Below, in pieces: positions 37,186 to 48,764 of a stretch of 64,000 bases of DNA. The stretch covers positions 1 to 64,000 of the forward strand of contig NEEC01000020.1 in NCBI GenBank assembly GCA_002189035.1, given 5' to 3'. Each line of letters opens with the position of its first letter. Position 1 is the stretch's first letter. A program made the position numbers and the translations under genes. The stretch comes from Utricularia gibba (lineage: Eukaryota; Streptophyta; Magnoliopsida; Lamiales; Lentibulariaceae). Below the pieces are notes generated by a model, which was not told where the DNA came from, ran no database searches, and was given only the letters and a program-made list of their open reading frames with translations.

Positions 37186-38105
37186 GAAGAATCACAACAA
37201 GACACTGCAGCTCCGACATTTATAACAGAATAACTCCACACCCATTAGACAAGAGAAAAATGTAGTCAATCTTCGGGAACATCATTTTGATAGGCACGGG
37301 AACATAAGGTTTAGACAAAGAGTTGTCAAATTAACATGGAAGCCGAATGAAAATTGAAATATCCATCGTCTAATTCCACCATTAAACCCCACAGAACTGC
37401 ATCCAAATTCCAAATTGAACGGTACGGGGATGAAGGCGAACTAAGCAACGCGAAAACACTTGAAGGAAAGAAGCTTCAGAAAAAAAATCATCACAGGAAA
37501 TACAAGGTTGGCTTACGAGGTAACTCGAGGAACCGAATATCTGTTGAGCCGTCATGGGGAGTGGTTGCCAACTCCCTTCCGGATAGACAGAAAGAATGCC
37601 CTAATCCCGAGCTACTAGAAGCTGACGGGGTTCAATGGGAAAATGGGACTCGATTCTTGGACAAGTGATTGTTTGCTTTGCCCTCAATTCAATTTAAACC
37701 AGTATAATCCTTTATTTATGTCATTTTTTACAGAAATACCTCTACCCCCAGTAGCAACATCATTATGAAACAAACTGGGTTAGACTCCCCACCGCACCTA
37801 TGTTGCACAGGCACTTGGCAAGATGAATCCTCATAAGCAGAACCACAGAGTCTGAGATAGCTCAAAAAGGTACCCTCCCTGGTCGTTTGCATACGGATAC
37901 AGGCGTACGCTAGTAGGTATATTATTATATTGTAAGCCAATATTGAGGGAGCTCTGCTACAATTCCCAATCTTGCATTGATGCCAAATGAAAAAAAATTG
38001 AGCAACAACACTACAAGGGAGATAGATGCCAACGTTTTCACTTCACAATGGACTACAATATGTACATACTTATACGAGAAGAAGTGGGAATTTGCACCTT
38101 CTTCT
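37186..38105. other. Intergenic, 920 bases
   Basis: Promoter of the PPR gene (minus) and 3' side of the thioredoxin gene. An open plus-strand frame at 37354-37668 has no recognisable homology. Nothing else seen. Confidence 0.5.
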
Positions 38106-39233
38106 CTAGTTCCCTGCCATCACAAAGTCATTGCTTTCTTTCAACCCAGTGGCATTGCTTTGTCTGTGGACATCTGCCTCTGAATATGTATGTTGTGTGT
38201 GAACCAATACAGCTTCCTTCTCTTCCTCTGCTGCGGATGGTAAAGATACATTTCTGGATATCAGACCCAGTGAAGCCAGCGCAAGAATCTCGGACTCATT
38301 TAATCCCCTGGTGGGGGCGATACTACATCGGTCGGTTCCATGTTTCGCAAGCGCATCCTTAAATTTCTTGATCTACAGGAGAAATAAGAGTGAGAGCTAT
38401 GCTTTGTATGAAAAAACACCCCTCCCCGCAAACAAAACAAAAAAAAAAGAGAGAGAAAAGAAAATGTGTTCTTCTTACTGTAGCATTGGTGCAGCTGAAA
38501 CTGCAAACTCGGCCCTCTGCACCTCTGTAGAATCTAAAGAAGGGTAAGACATGGACGTGGAGCGCATGGCACATTTTCCTATGTTCTTCGTAGTTAACCT
38601 TGAGAAAAAGGGCATTTGCGTTCAATTCGGCCAACTGGCATATCTGTTAACAAAAGGATAATGATCAGAGACGCAGAGAGTCTTTGATTGCAGCTTCTCT
38701 GAAACAAAAAAAAAAAAAAACCAAACTCCAATCCAAGAGAAATAATGAAAAATGCTTCACCTTTGGATGCAGAGCCTTGCAGCCTCCACAGCCCGGTGAG
38801 TAAAAGTCGATAATTACCAACTTATCACCAGCATTTAACAAAGAATCGATCAATTCTTGAGCCGAAGATATATCAATCATATTTGGTTGAGGGGACTTCT
38901 CCCACCACCTCAAAGATTTGCCGAATGTAATCGATGCCTGAGCCTGATGGCAGAAAGACTTATCAAAAAATGGCCACACACAGAATATAAATCGATCTAA
39001 CAAGGAAGCAAACCCACATGAACAGGCTCCAAATTCGGTGCCCGGATGCTGAAATTGGAGGCCCCTCTCGGATCTAATGACGACGAATCATAAGTTTTTC
39101 CCCATGAACTTTTTGAATCGGAGTCCGTAAATTGAAGAGTCCCAACCGAGGAACAAGGAGCAACAGAGCTTCTAAGCCTACTGTTGATGAAGGCATCTGG
39201 GAGAGAAAATCCAGGTTTCAAAGAAGAAGACAT
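38106..39233 (-). CDS. ACHT-type plastid thioredoxin-like protein (CGGC active site)
   Basis: Chloroplast atypical thioredoxin of the ACHT/TRXL1 group; in Arabidopsis, members oxidise targets such as 2-Cys peroxiredoxin partners and ADP-glucose pyrophosphorylase. Exons in transcript order: 39233-39018, 38943-38761, 38643-38479, 38372-38106; 831 bases, 276 aa. Transit peptide about 1-70. Thioredoxin domain: KLVIIDFYSPGCGGCKALHP with the CGGC redox pair instead of WCGPC, a family trait; FLKVNYEEHRKMCHALHVHV; LPFFRFYRGAEGRVCSFSCT. The C-terminal extension KFKDALAKHGTDRCSIAPT is also family-specific. Exon 1 is joined at the GTGGGT donor after codon 72, which keeps phase. Intact. Confidence 0.9.
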
Positions 39234-40791
39234 CGTATTAGGTATGTATCCCGAATTCTTCCAAGAGTTGAATAGAATCCCAGGTCAGGTCCCAAAATCC
39301 CTGAAGAGAAAGAAATGGGTTGGAAGAGTCGAGAAGAAGATTTGAAGCGGTGTCGTGATGGTGACGAAATATACACAACAGATAAGGGGATGGGGAGGGG
39401 GGGGATGAAGAAGGCAGCCAATATATGTAGTATGTGGCAAGGGAGGGAAGGGCAGGAAGCTGGGAATGTGGGGGTCCTGGGCCTTATCCAAATTCCCAGC
39501 TCCCTTTATCCCCAGTCCGAAGGAGACGGGGAATTGGATTAGGATAGGATGGTATGGTATGGTATGGTTCCACACCAGAAGGGTCCGATGCTTGCGCTCA
39601 TCCCCTTCCTTATCTCCGCTCACACTTACCAACAACTAACCCTACCTACGGACACACACTAACACGCAAATCTATGTCTTCTTTAGGTTGTTGAATAAAC
39701 AACAGCGCAAACCCACAGTGTCCCCATTCCCCTTGGCAAGTTGTGGCAGGCAGGCACGGAGAGAGCTAGATATTTTGACTGCAGGGACAAGGCTTCTGCG
39801 GTGGGAAAAAGCCACAATTTTGGGAGACGGGTAGATATTTTGTGATGGCCAAGGCTACAGCAACACACCCACCATTTTGTGGATGCCACGCCACACACAC
39901 ACACACACTCATCCACGTCTCTCACAATCTGGACCACTTATTATTAATGAAGCCAATGCCAGCCTAGCTAGCATGATGTATTTGGACTGGACTGGGTTTT
40001 TATACCGAATCCAAGTGCAGAATTCTCTTCAATTTGGTAACACAACACCCAGCCCAGCCCAGCCCAGTAGCATCCATTTCTCTCTGCGGAGGCGGCGACA
40101 AATCAAAGCCCCAGGCCCATAAAATAAAATCAACATTCGACAGTGAGTGAGTGAGCCGTCCCAACTCCCACCTGTCCGCCTTCTTTGACTGCCAAGATTT
40201 CCACAAAAACTTGGCCATGTCTACGTAACAGTGTCTATCTAGAGTGACGTGACACCCTCCCCTCCAGTATAATATTCCCAAAATATCACAAGATATCGTC
40301 TAGTGATTTCAAGGACTATCATGGCTCAAGTGTGAATCCAACCATCCGAATGCGATGCTGCATCAAATGAAGTGGGGCCAAGCCATTATTGCTCGTCTAT
40401 GCCCAAAGACAAGCACCCATATTTTATATTATTTCTCTGGACGGTGCGGCTGCGGAGTCGTTCGTTTCCTTGACCGTTTCCATGACTGGTTGGTTGCATT
40501 TTACTGTTGTCAAGTACCGAGTTGTATATGACCGTTACAATTCAACCCATTCGTTACAGACTACAGTTCCGTCATATCATTCACAGATTTTATCAACAGC
40601 TCTGAGAACACTAGCACTACTTTCAAGGCCGTGGCATGTATACTTGCACTTACAAGTGATGTCGAGTGATAAGATTATTCACATTCTTGCTTGCATACAA
40701 ATAGACAGACAGGCAAGATGACTTCAGCAAAGCAAATGGGTAATTGTACGGAGGCCACTAGTGAGAGCCTTGAGTCTATCAGGAAGCCAAG
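39234..40791. other. Intergenic, 1.56 kb
   Basis: Leader and promoter of the thioredoxin gene on the left, 3' side of the DUF761-like gene on the right. Includes a short G-rich run near 39395-39410, an (AC)n run near 39893-39907 and a CCCAG tandem near 40050-40068. No gene recognised. Confidence 0.5.
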
Positions 40792-41590
40792 TCATACCCA
40801 AGGCTGATCTTCTTCTTCTTCTTCCTTCTTCTGAAGCCAGCGTTTTTGCTTGACCATTTTGATGAACTCCTCGATTTTGGTTCGAAGTTGTTCTCCTCCC
40901 ACCGAAAAATCCCTCTTCAGGACAATAGGTTTTTCCAAATTCCTATCTATGCACTGCAAACTCGACTCCATGTACTCATCCATTTTGAAGTTGAAGCTTC
41001 TTTGGAGTGTCTGGCCCCTGCTGTCTTCTCATTTATAACACAGGGGCTGGCTCCGCAAATCATCTCCCACACTGCCTCCATCGATGCTCCCCCGTTATCC
41101 TCATTACCACCTTCCATCTCCGGCTCTGATTCGTCAAGACTCTGTTGGGTAAAGACCCAGCGGAGCTCGTTATTTTCTCTTCCGTTTCCGACTCTGATTC
41201 GCCAAGACCGTGTTGGGTAGAGACGGCAAAGGAGCTCGTGATTTTCTCTTCCGTTTCCGACTCTGATTTGTGAAGACTCTGTCGGGTAAAGACCGCAGCG
41301 TAGCTCATAAATTTCTTTTCCGTTTCCGGCCCTGATTCATCAAAACTGTGTTGAGTGATGACTGCGGCAGAGCTCATAATTTGCTCATGAGGTAGCTGAA
41401 TGGGAGGAAGATGACAATGAAATGGTTGCGTTTCAATTCCTCCTTCATCATCTCCATCTCGGGGTCTGAGAAACAACTCCATGCAAACGTACACCACTAA
41501 AGCGCACACAAGACAAGAAAAAGGAAGTTGGTTAAACAAAGTACAGAGTGCACGGAAGCAACCCATGTGTATTTGCTTGACTTGAAACAA
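40792..41590 (-). CDS. DUF761/DUF4408-like membrane-anchored protein with 23-residue repeats, two frame breaks
   Basis: Function unknown. The N terminus has a membrane segment PFSCLVCALVVYVCMELFL. Then come four 23-residue (69-base) tandem repeats of the type SSAAVITQHSFDESGPETEK, the second with YAAVFTRQSLHKSESETEEK, the third AVSTQHGLGESESETEEK and the fourth VFTQQSLDESEPEMEG. The fourth lies in a different frame: one G added to the CCC at 41156-41158 (plus strand) joins it. A second break, at CCCC 41015-41018, separates INEKTAGG from QTLQRSFNFKMDEYMESS. The C terminus EQLRTKIEEFIKMVKQKR with an acidic end is the DUF761/DUF4408-type tail. Start either 41590 or the MGCF at 41566. Confidence 0.62.
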
Positions 41591-42331
41591 ACAGAAGGGC
41601 CTTTTTATTGCTATTTGGTTAGGATTTCGTACTTTGCTTTTGATTATCCGTGCTGTGAGTGACTCGACTCGGGGCCACCTTGTTTGAATTCCACGCTCAC
41701 GTGGCTGTATGCTTGCTTTTGGTTGTAAGCAGTGACAAATGTCTGCAATTGGTGATTTCTAGATGCCTCCTTTGTGCTTGGATTCTAGAAGCGCGATGGG
41801 ATTCGGAGGATAATAAAAAAATTCCGGCTCACCTTTACTGGTTGCACAGTTGTACGGTGCACACCCTAAGCACTCGGCCGTCATCATGGAGTGCTCCCAT
41901 CACAACTATCGTCACTCAGTATAACAATATTCCATTTACACTGCTCTGAGCATGCTATAACCCCTTATCTTAGTTGGGCTTTCTGGATCGGATGAGCAGC
42001 GTTCACAGTCAAACGACTGTAGGTGTGTGTGTTGGCGCTTTGATAACTGTTGGTTGGGTCTCCATGATGAAGGGAGAAGTTCCTTTTTTTATGTTTGTTG
42101 CTTCAGCCCGGCGATGCTACACGACCTATGCCAGCATCATCATCACCATCGTTAATGGCCGATCGGTAACACATTCATACACAAACCGTGTCCACGCAAC
42201 AGAACACACGTACAATAAGCACAATGTTTTGATGATGGACATCAAAGGTGCCATTTTTTCCAATGTTTTTCAAATCTCCAAGGCTACATAATTGCTGCGT
42301 AACGAAAACTGAAAGGGGAGGACTGAGCTAC
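41591..42331. other. Intergenic, 740 bases
   Basis: Promoter of the DUF761-like gene (minus) and 3' side of the BolA gene. Nothing recognised. Confidence 0.5.
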
Positions 42332-42676
42332 CTAATGGTTCTCATCCGAAGCAACGCCGACTTCTTGCGGGGTCTTGGCGGAGATGGAGAGGGCATGCAA
42401 TCCCGATTGGAGCTCATCGGCGAGGAGATCGTAGACTAAACGATGCCGTTTCAACAGGTTCAGACCTTGGAACTTGGTGGATACGATCCTCAAATTAAAA
42501 TGTGTCTCCTCGTTGCCGATGCTCCTCACAGCGGCGTGACCGGCGTGTTGGGACGAGACGTCCTCGATCTCCAACACCGCCACCTGTAGCGCAGCCTCCA
42601 GCTTAGCCCTTATTCGGCCCGCCCTTGACATCAGCGGCCGCGATGCCATCCGAATGTAGAGCCGGAGAATCACCAA
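42332..42676 (-). CDS. BolA-like protein, probably plastid BOLA1 type
   Basis: BolA proteins partner monothiol glutaredoxins through shared [2Fe-2S] clusters and act in iron-sulfur and redox regulation. Single exon, 114 aa from the first ATG. The domain is nearly complete: RAGRIRAKLEAALQVAVLEI, DVSSQHAGHAAVRSIGNEET, HFNLRIVSTKFQGLNLLKRH, RLVYDLLADELQSGLHALSI and the end AKTPQEV. The histidine in KRHRLVYD is the conserved cluster-ligand position. The leader MVILRLYIRMASRPLMSRAG is short and basic; the ATG at 42646 (MASRPL) is an alternative start. Plastid or mitochondrial targeting is inferred only from composition. Confidence 0.9.
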   Translation of the reverse strand: MVILRLYIRMASRPLMSRAGRIRAKLEAALQVAVLEIEDVSSQHAGHAAVRSIGNEETHFNLRIVSTKFQGLNLLKRHRLVYDLLADELQSGLHALSISAKTPQEVGVASDENH

Positions 42677-43014
42677 TTTGGGGATTTAGGGCTTGCCAAC
42701 TTTCCACGGTCAATTCCTTGTATTTTATTAGTATTATTTCCAATTTTTATAAAATAAATTTTATACATTTCATTGCTTGGGTGAGACGCTGAATAGTGAG
42801 AAATAAATTCTTCAAAACTGGTCAGCATTTCAAGCATGCATCCAGTCTCAAGCTCAATCTGCAAATTTCTATTCATCTCCCTTCTTCTGTCATATGTACA
42901 TACGGAGGCAGGCTACGGCCACCACAAGAGAAGGACTACTGAACTACGGCGGAAATAACAGAGATTTGCGAGTCTCTTATTTGAAACCTAAATGCGGTAG
43001 CCTGATGAGAAACA
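42677..43014. other. Intergenic, 340 bases
   Basis: Leader of the BolA gene and the 3' UTR of the kinesin. Nothing else seen. Confidence 0.5.
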
Positions 43015-46000
43015 TCATACTGTGTTTTGGGAATTCGCTGCAAGCTGCAGAGCCTCTATTTCCTCATCTTTCTTGGCTATGGTGTCCTTCAGAGATGAGA
43101 CCTACAAGGCATGTCCTCTGAAGTTATAGAGACGCATGACTTTGAGAGCACAGTAACAAAGCATGGTTTCGACAAGATAGAGTAATTTGGTGTCAAAGAG
43201 AAATGGGGGAAAAGATCATACCTGCTCCATCAGTTCCCTTACGTCTCTACCGTCTTTGCTGCTCCTAGCGGCACCTAACTCCACCCCAGACACCCTTTCA
43301 GCAAATTTAAGTGTACTCAAGGATTCACTGTATGACACTGCATCAGGATTGATCTGAACGAACATAAGCGTCTTTGCCTGTCCACCTGCAAGGCGAAGCA
43401 CACGGGAAGAGCCAGGACTGGACGATTCATAGGTTTAGTAGACTACAAATTCCTTTGACTGAATGACACCTTACTCCAACGCACAAGTATGTACTAAATT
43501 TGCTGAAAAGCTCAGCCAATAAGAAGGATTAGTATAGGAGAATACCTAAGGAGCTCTGGAGAACTTGAGTGAGCTTGCTATTTCTGTAGGGGATGTGAGA
43601 ACTTTTTTGTGCTAAAGCAAAAATGACATCACCGAGAGCAGCTAGTGATTTATTTATGTGTTGCGCCTCTTTTAGCCTGTCTCCAGTTACCTCTGAACGG
43701 TCTACCCTTTCACTTCCGGCAAGATCAACTAAATGAAGACTGCCTCGCAAAGATGAACCACTCTTCAGATCTGTTCCTCGAATGTGAATGGAGAGGACAC
43801 TGAACCAATGCATCATAAGTACAGTCAGTGTGGGTTTGATTCACCTATTTAAACGAACTCAACAGAAGGTAGCAAGAACCTGTGAGATCGGCTGCTTCTC
43901 TCGTTCATCGCAGTGGCACTTTTTGCTCTGTTATTTTGTCCAATATTGGTTAATTCCAATACATCTGAGGTTGAGCTCACAGGGTGAATGCTGGCATCTG
44001 GAACTGCCAACCCATTGGACTGACCGGATTGAGTAGCAGATGAAATCCCAAGTGTGTGCAAATCAAGGAAAACACAAAAATTGATTCAATCAACATAATA
44101 TGATGATTGTACGACAGAAATGGAAAATGGCTCAAAAGATTTTTGAATGGAAGCAGGATATCTTTTCTGTGCACCATCACTTGAGAGCAAGTCCCGAACT
44201 TGCTCGTTGTATATTTCAACCATCTGGACAGATATTTCATAAGTGAAGCTGCTCTCCCTGCCCTGCGATGTATTGAAAAGATTATTTAGGGCCCTGTAGT
44301 TGACTCCCCATTCTTCTTCAGTTCCACCGTCAGGGCCCATCTGCATAATATTTTCATGAGAATTCATGGAATATGGGAAATAGTTCATGTCTTCGTCATA
44401 CCATAGTGTAGGTTTTTCCAGAGCCAGTCTGGCCATATGCAAATATGCAAACGTTGTATCCATCCAAAACAGACTGTACTAACGGCTTTGTATCTGAAAA
44501 TACTTCAGCTGTAGACATTTTACATTAGCAAGCCAAAAAAAAAAAAAAAAAAAATGGGATTGAGTGAGAGTCAGATGGAGGAAAAAAATGGATATGAAAC
44601 CCCATCACTGAAAATAAACTACCTTGTGTAGCAGACGGACCATACACCTTATTGAACTTAAATGAGCGCCTCCCTTCCTTGCCTGGTTTAGAGGGATTCG
44701 AGATCACTAACTCTCCATTTTCCCCAATGTGCTCAGTAATTGATTGCTTTGACTTTTGACCGGGAAGAAATGGTCTTATCCTGCAGTACACCCTGATGTT
44801 TCCTGCAGCAAAAAAGAAGAAGATGGGGAACATGAAAAAAATCCATTCATTACACACCATTATGAGTTTACAGACATGCCTTTGAGGTCTTGAAGCTCAT
44901 TGTGTATCTTTTGATTCTCGGAAAGAAGTGAGTAATAGTTTTTTGCCGCATTATCAAGAACCTGGAATCTTGAACCTGTTATTAACAATGATCATCTTAT
45001 CACAATATACATGAGAGAAAAAAATCAGTACAACCACAGAAACATGCGTTTACCCAAAATGTTGAATTCTTCTGAATAGCTTTTTTTTGTTTTCACAATT
45101 TCTTGTTGAATGGACTGAGATGTAAATCGGAGTTCCTGTAAAAAAAAGAATCCATTCATACAGGACATGCTTAGAATCTGTTACATTAACTGAATATGGA
45201 ATATCCACATACAAAAATAAAGAAATGAAGCATACACGTAAGGCTCCAAGCTGATATTCCGTAAATAATTGGTAAAGGTGTTGCTTCTTTTTCCAGCGAT
45301 GAGAATTTGATTCAGATAAGGCCTCAAGTTCCTGAACTTTATTTTTTGTCTCTATAAATTGCCCTACGGTTTCCTTCAACTGCAGTTCGAGCTCTTGTTG
45401 TACGCCTTTGGCTTCTTCCTTTGTCTTTAAAGTTTCTTGTTCGTATGCTTGTTTAGTTGCTTCGAGCTCTTCCCTCAAATTCACAACGGCAATGTTGAGT
45501 TCCTCTTTTTCTTTTAACAATCTATGCATCACTTGCTCATTCTCTTGAACTAATCTCTGCATTTCTATTTTTTCTTCTTCCACTAATCTCTGCATATCTT
45601 GCTCTTTATGTTCCATCCTCTCTAGGTCCTGCGCCTTTTCCTTAACCAACTTTTCCAAGTCTTGTTCTTTTTCATGCACCACTCTTTGCATATCCTCCTC
45701 TTTTTGCTTCATCAGTCTTTGAAATTCCTCTTCTTTTTCCTTCATCAGTTTTGGCACATCGAACAAGTCCTGCTCTGTTCCCTGTTCCAGCCTGTTCTCT
45801 CTTCTCTGAGCCAGCTCCTGCAAGTCACACATTTTTTCCTTCAATAATCTATCCACTTCCTCATTCTTTTGTTTGATCGCTCTTTGAAATACTTCTTCTT
45901 TATCCTTCATCACTCTATGCACATCTAGCAAGTTCTGCTCTTTTTCCTGCACCAACTTCTGCAGTTCCACTACTTTTTCATGCAACAATCTCTGTGCATC

Positions 46001-48017
46001 CTCTTCTTTCTGTTTCGTCAATCCTTGAAAGTCTTCTTCTCTACCTTTCATCACTCTTTCCCCATCTATCACGTCCTTTTCTGTTGCCTGCAACAACCTC
46101 TGGTCTTTTTGCTGGGTCAACTTTTGCAGGACCTGCACTTCTTCACCCAACAATCTGCCTGCACCTTCCTCATTCTGTCTCCTCACTCTGAGAAATTCTT
46201 CTTCTCTATCCTTCATCAGTATTTGCGCATCTAGCAAGTTCTGCTCTTTTTCCTGCACCAACTTCTGCAATTCCTGAACTTTCTTTTCCAACAATCTCTG
46301 TGAATCCTCCTTCTGTCTCATCAGTCTGTGGAATTCTTCTTCCCTATCCTTCATCAGTCTTTGCACATCTAGAAAATCCTTCTCTTTCTCCTGCACCAAT
46401 CTCTGCAAATTGTCATCTTTGTGCTTCACTACTCTTTGTACATCTAGCATGTCCAGCTCTTTCTGCTGCAACAATCTCTGAGAATCGTCGTCTTTCTGCT
46501 TTATCACTGCTTGCACATCTAGCTCCTCCCCTGTCCTTTTTTCTTCTGTTTTGCTCTTCTCACTCTAAAGTTTGAGCCATGGAAAAAATACAAGAAAAAG
46601 CATGTAGCTTAAATTCTTTTCTCTAGAGTCTAAATCCGAATGAACAGAACTGATGAGAAACTACGACTGTTAAGGGCTGAAACTTGCCACACAGTTTTTA
46701 TCTTGAGGGGACAGGCAACTACGTAAATCATAACTATGTACCTTAAGATGCTGGAGCTGATTTGTTACAATATGCAACAAGAGAAATCTCCATTCGTGAA
46801 TGCATAAACACATGATTTTAGCTTCAATTCATACCTTTTCCTCTTCAGTAGTTCCAGCTGCCAGAGCTTCCAGAACCTTAATCCTCGATTGGTACTTCTC
46901 TTCGCGTGTTTTGAAGAGACTGCTTTGCTGCGCACGAGAAATGATGATAAGATGAGGTTGAAGCAAACATTTTACTCTCGACAAGGTGACAATTCGTAAC
47001 CTTTGTCAAATGTTCTCTTTGAGTGCATATTCGCCTCTCGATCTCCTGCACAAAGTTTCTCAATATGCCAGCAACACGCTGAGGTATTTCTCCATTCTTA
47101 CGCCCAATGCTTTCATCTAATATTCCATAGACCGCGCTCAACAAAGACTGCGTAGCAGCATTCTGCACAGGTAGCCATTCAAGCAGTGCATCCAGATCTT
47201 TAATGGATTGATTAAGGACTCACGTCGAGGCTGTTGGATTTCATGACTTCAGAAAGCTTCACACGGGAAAGGTCTATGCAGCTTCTTTCCTTGAGCTGAA
47301 ATACTGGAGGAGATCTTGTGCCAACATGACTCCCAATAGTAGACCATAATGCCTCTGCAGACAGACAGCAAATGATATATAACCGGAGTCGGATGATGGA
47401 TGCAATACCAGGACATGAAAAAGGTGCTATCATCTTAGCTGCAAAACAGGTATCAAGAGCTTCAGGAGATACCAAAATCAAGTTCATGCCTTTGTCTTAC
47501 CTGTATTGACTGAAGCTGGCTTATAAACGATGGTGTCATTGGCATTACTTGTGCCACTGAATTTCACGTGATCTTTTCCTTGGTGGTCCATGTTGAAAAC
47601 TGGATCATAACCTGAAACTTACCCTTTAAGAATCAAGCAATTTTCTTAAGCCAAACAGCAATTTATCCCTGGCTACTTCCCATTTATCAATGGGAATTCA
47701 CTACAGATCCTTCATCTTGGATCCTAGTTTGCGTCACGAGTAGCAAGAGCGAAACTTTTTTAGCATGGATATCCCAGAAGCAAAGAGAAGCACAAAGGAT
47801 TCAATTTCTCTTCGCGTAGACGAACTAACCTGATATCCGATCATCAAAAACCGGTGGTAATCCAATCAATGAAAGATTTTGTTTTCCCTTGAATGCAAAA
47901 AAAGAAAGAAAGAAGTCAACATAGAATCACAGAGCCATTGAAGAGATTGCTGATGCTGAGGCATGCAACAAAATCAAACAGGGAAGGCCTCCCCGGCATG
48001 GCAGAAAATTCAGACAT
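43015..48017 (-). CDS. Kinesin-14 (C-terminal-side motor) with expanded coiled coil
   Basis: Microtubule minus-end-directed motor family. Recognised segments in order: possible first exon 48017-47931; [17 protein letters not shown] (47887-47830); [52 protein letters not shown]; a coiled coil of about 440 residues (46516 to about 45240); [20 protein letters not shown]; neck [20 protein letters not shown]; motor [16 protein letters not shown]-loop [14 protein letters not shown], switch I NERSSRSH, switch [48 protein letters not shown]. It ends after a short tail, [20 protein letters not shown], at a TGA (43015-43017). No calponin-homology domain is visible upstream. One intron is AT-AC (44161-44054) and one donor is GC (44879). 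The start exon is a guess. Confidence 0.85.
44054..44161 (-). other. AT-AC U12-type intron in the kinesin motor
   Basis: The exon ends in ...CAGAAAAG and the intron opens ATATCCT, the U12 5' splice consensus. Near its end is TTCCTTGAT, matching the U12 branch consensus TTCCTTRAY, followed nine to ten bases later by the end ...GCACAC. There is no AG acceptor in the last ~40 bases. Splicing AT-AC joins QKR to [20 protein letters not shown] in frame, as in other kinesin-14 motors. Confidence 0.85.
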
Positions 48018-48764
48018 ATATAACGTACAAGAAAAGAGAGGCATCCTGGTACACGAGGGAACCCAATGGGGAAAACGCCATTGCATCCCGCCTCATGCGT
48101 TGTTTAGTCTCAGGTCAAAGCCTGTCGTTCTTCCGAGAATCTAGGACAGGCGTTGTTTCATGAGGACGCCAAAACAAATCTCTCCAGGCCTCGTTCACAT
48201 AACATACATCACATGGCAGAATATCTTACTTCGTTTTATCCAACAACATAAGTATATATTTATATATACACATTTAATCCACCGGGAATCCAACAAAATA
48301 ACTATATATCTATTATTTCATTTTATCCAACAAAATTGCCTTCTGCCTAGAATTGCACAACGAAGCTGTCCATGCCCTACGCTTTCCACCAAACTCACCC
48401 AAGGAGAAGGAAAATGCGAAGAGAAGAGAAGAGAGAGACAGCAGCAAGAACAGGAGCTGGCCAAACACATCGCTGAGGAAGATGACGATGTTCCACCCCA
48501 TTGTTCCTTACGCATTGATTTCATGATATGGTAATTTCTGATGTTGAATCCACGAATAAATTGGATGGCAAAAAGGGGTTTTTGAGGCGAGAACAAAAAT
48601 GAGCTTCGAGCCAGCCAATAAACTCTGTAATGTCAGCTGAATCGGATACAAACTCAGAGTTGCACTTAGCAATGCGTCTGTATTGGTGCCAGTTCCATTA
48701 CTTGAAGGAACTTGGCTCATCTCTCTAGCAGCAGCAAGCAACAGTCCCACCACTGTGCTCCATG
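48018..48764. other. Intergenic, 750 bases
   Basis: Kinesin promoter or leader and the 3' region of the subtilase gene. May hold further 5' kinesin exons; none recognised. Confidence 0.4.

Noticed and set aside
45662-46575. Plus-strand frames opposite the kinesin stalk
   Set aside because: Antisense shadows of a repetitive coiled-coil sequence; Leu/Phe/His-rich and periodic only because the stalk is.
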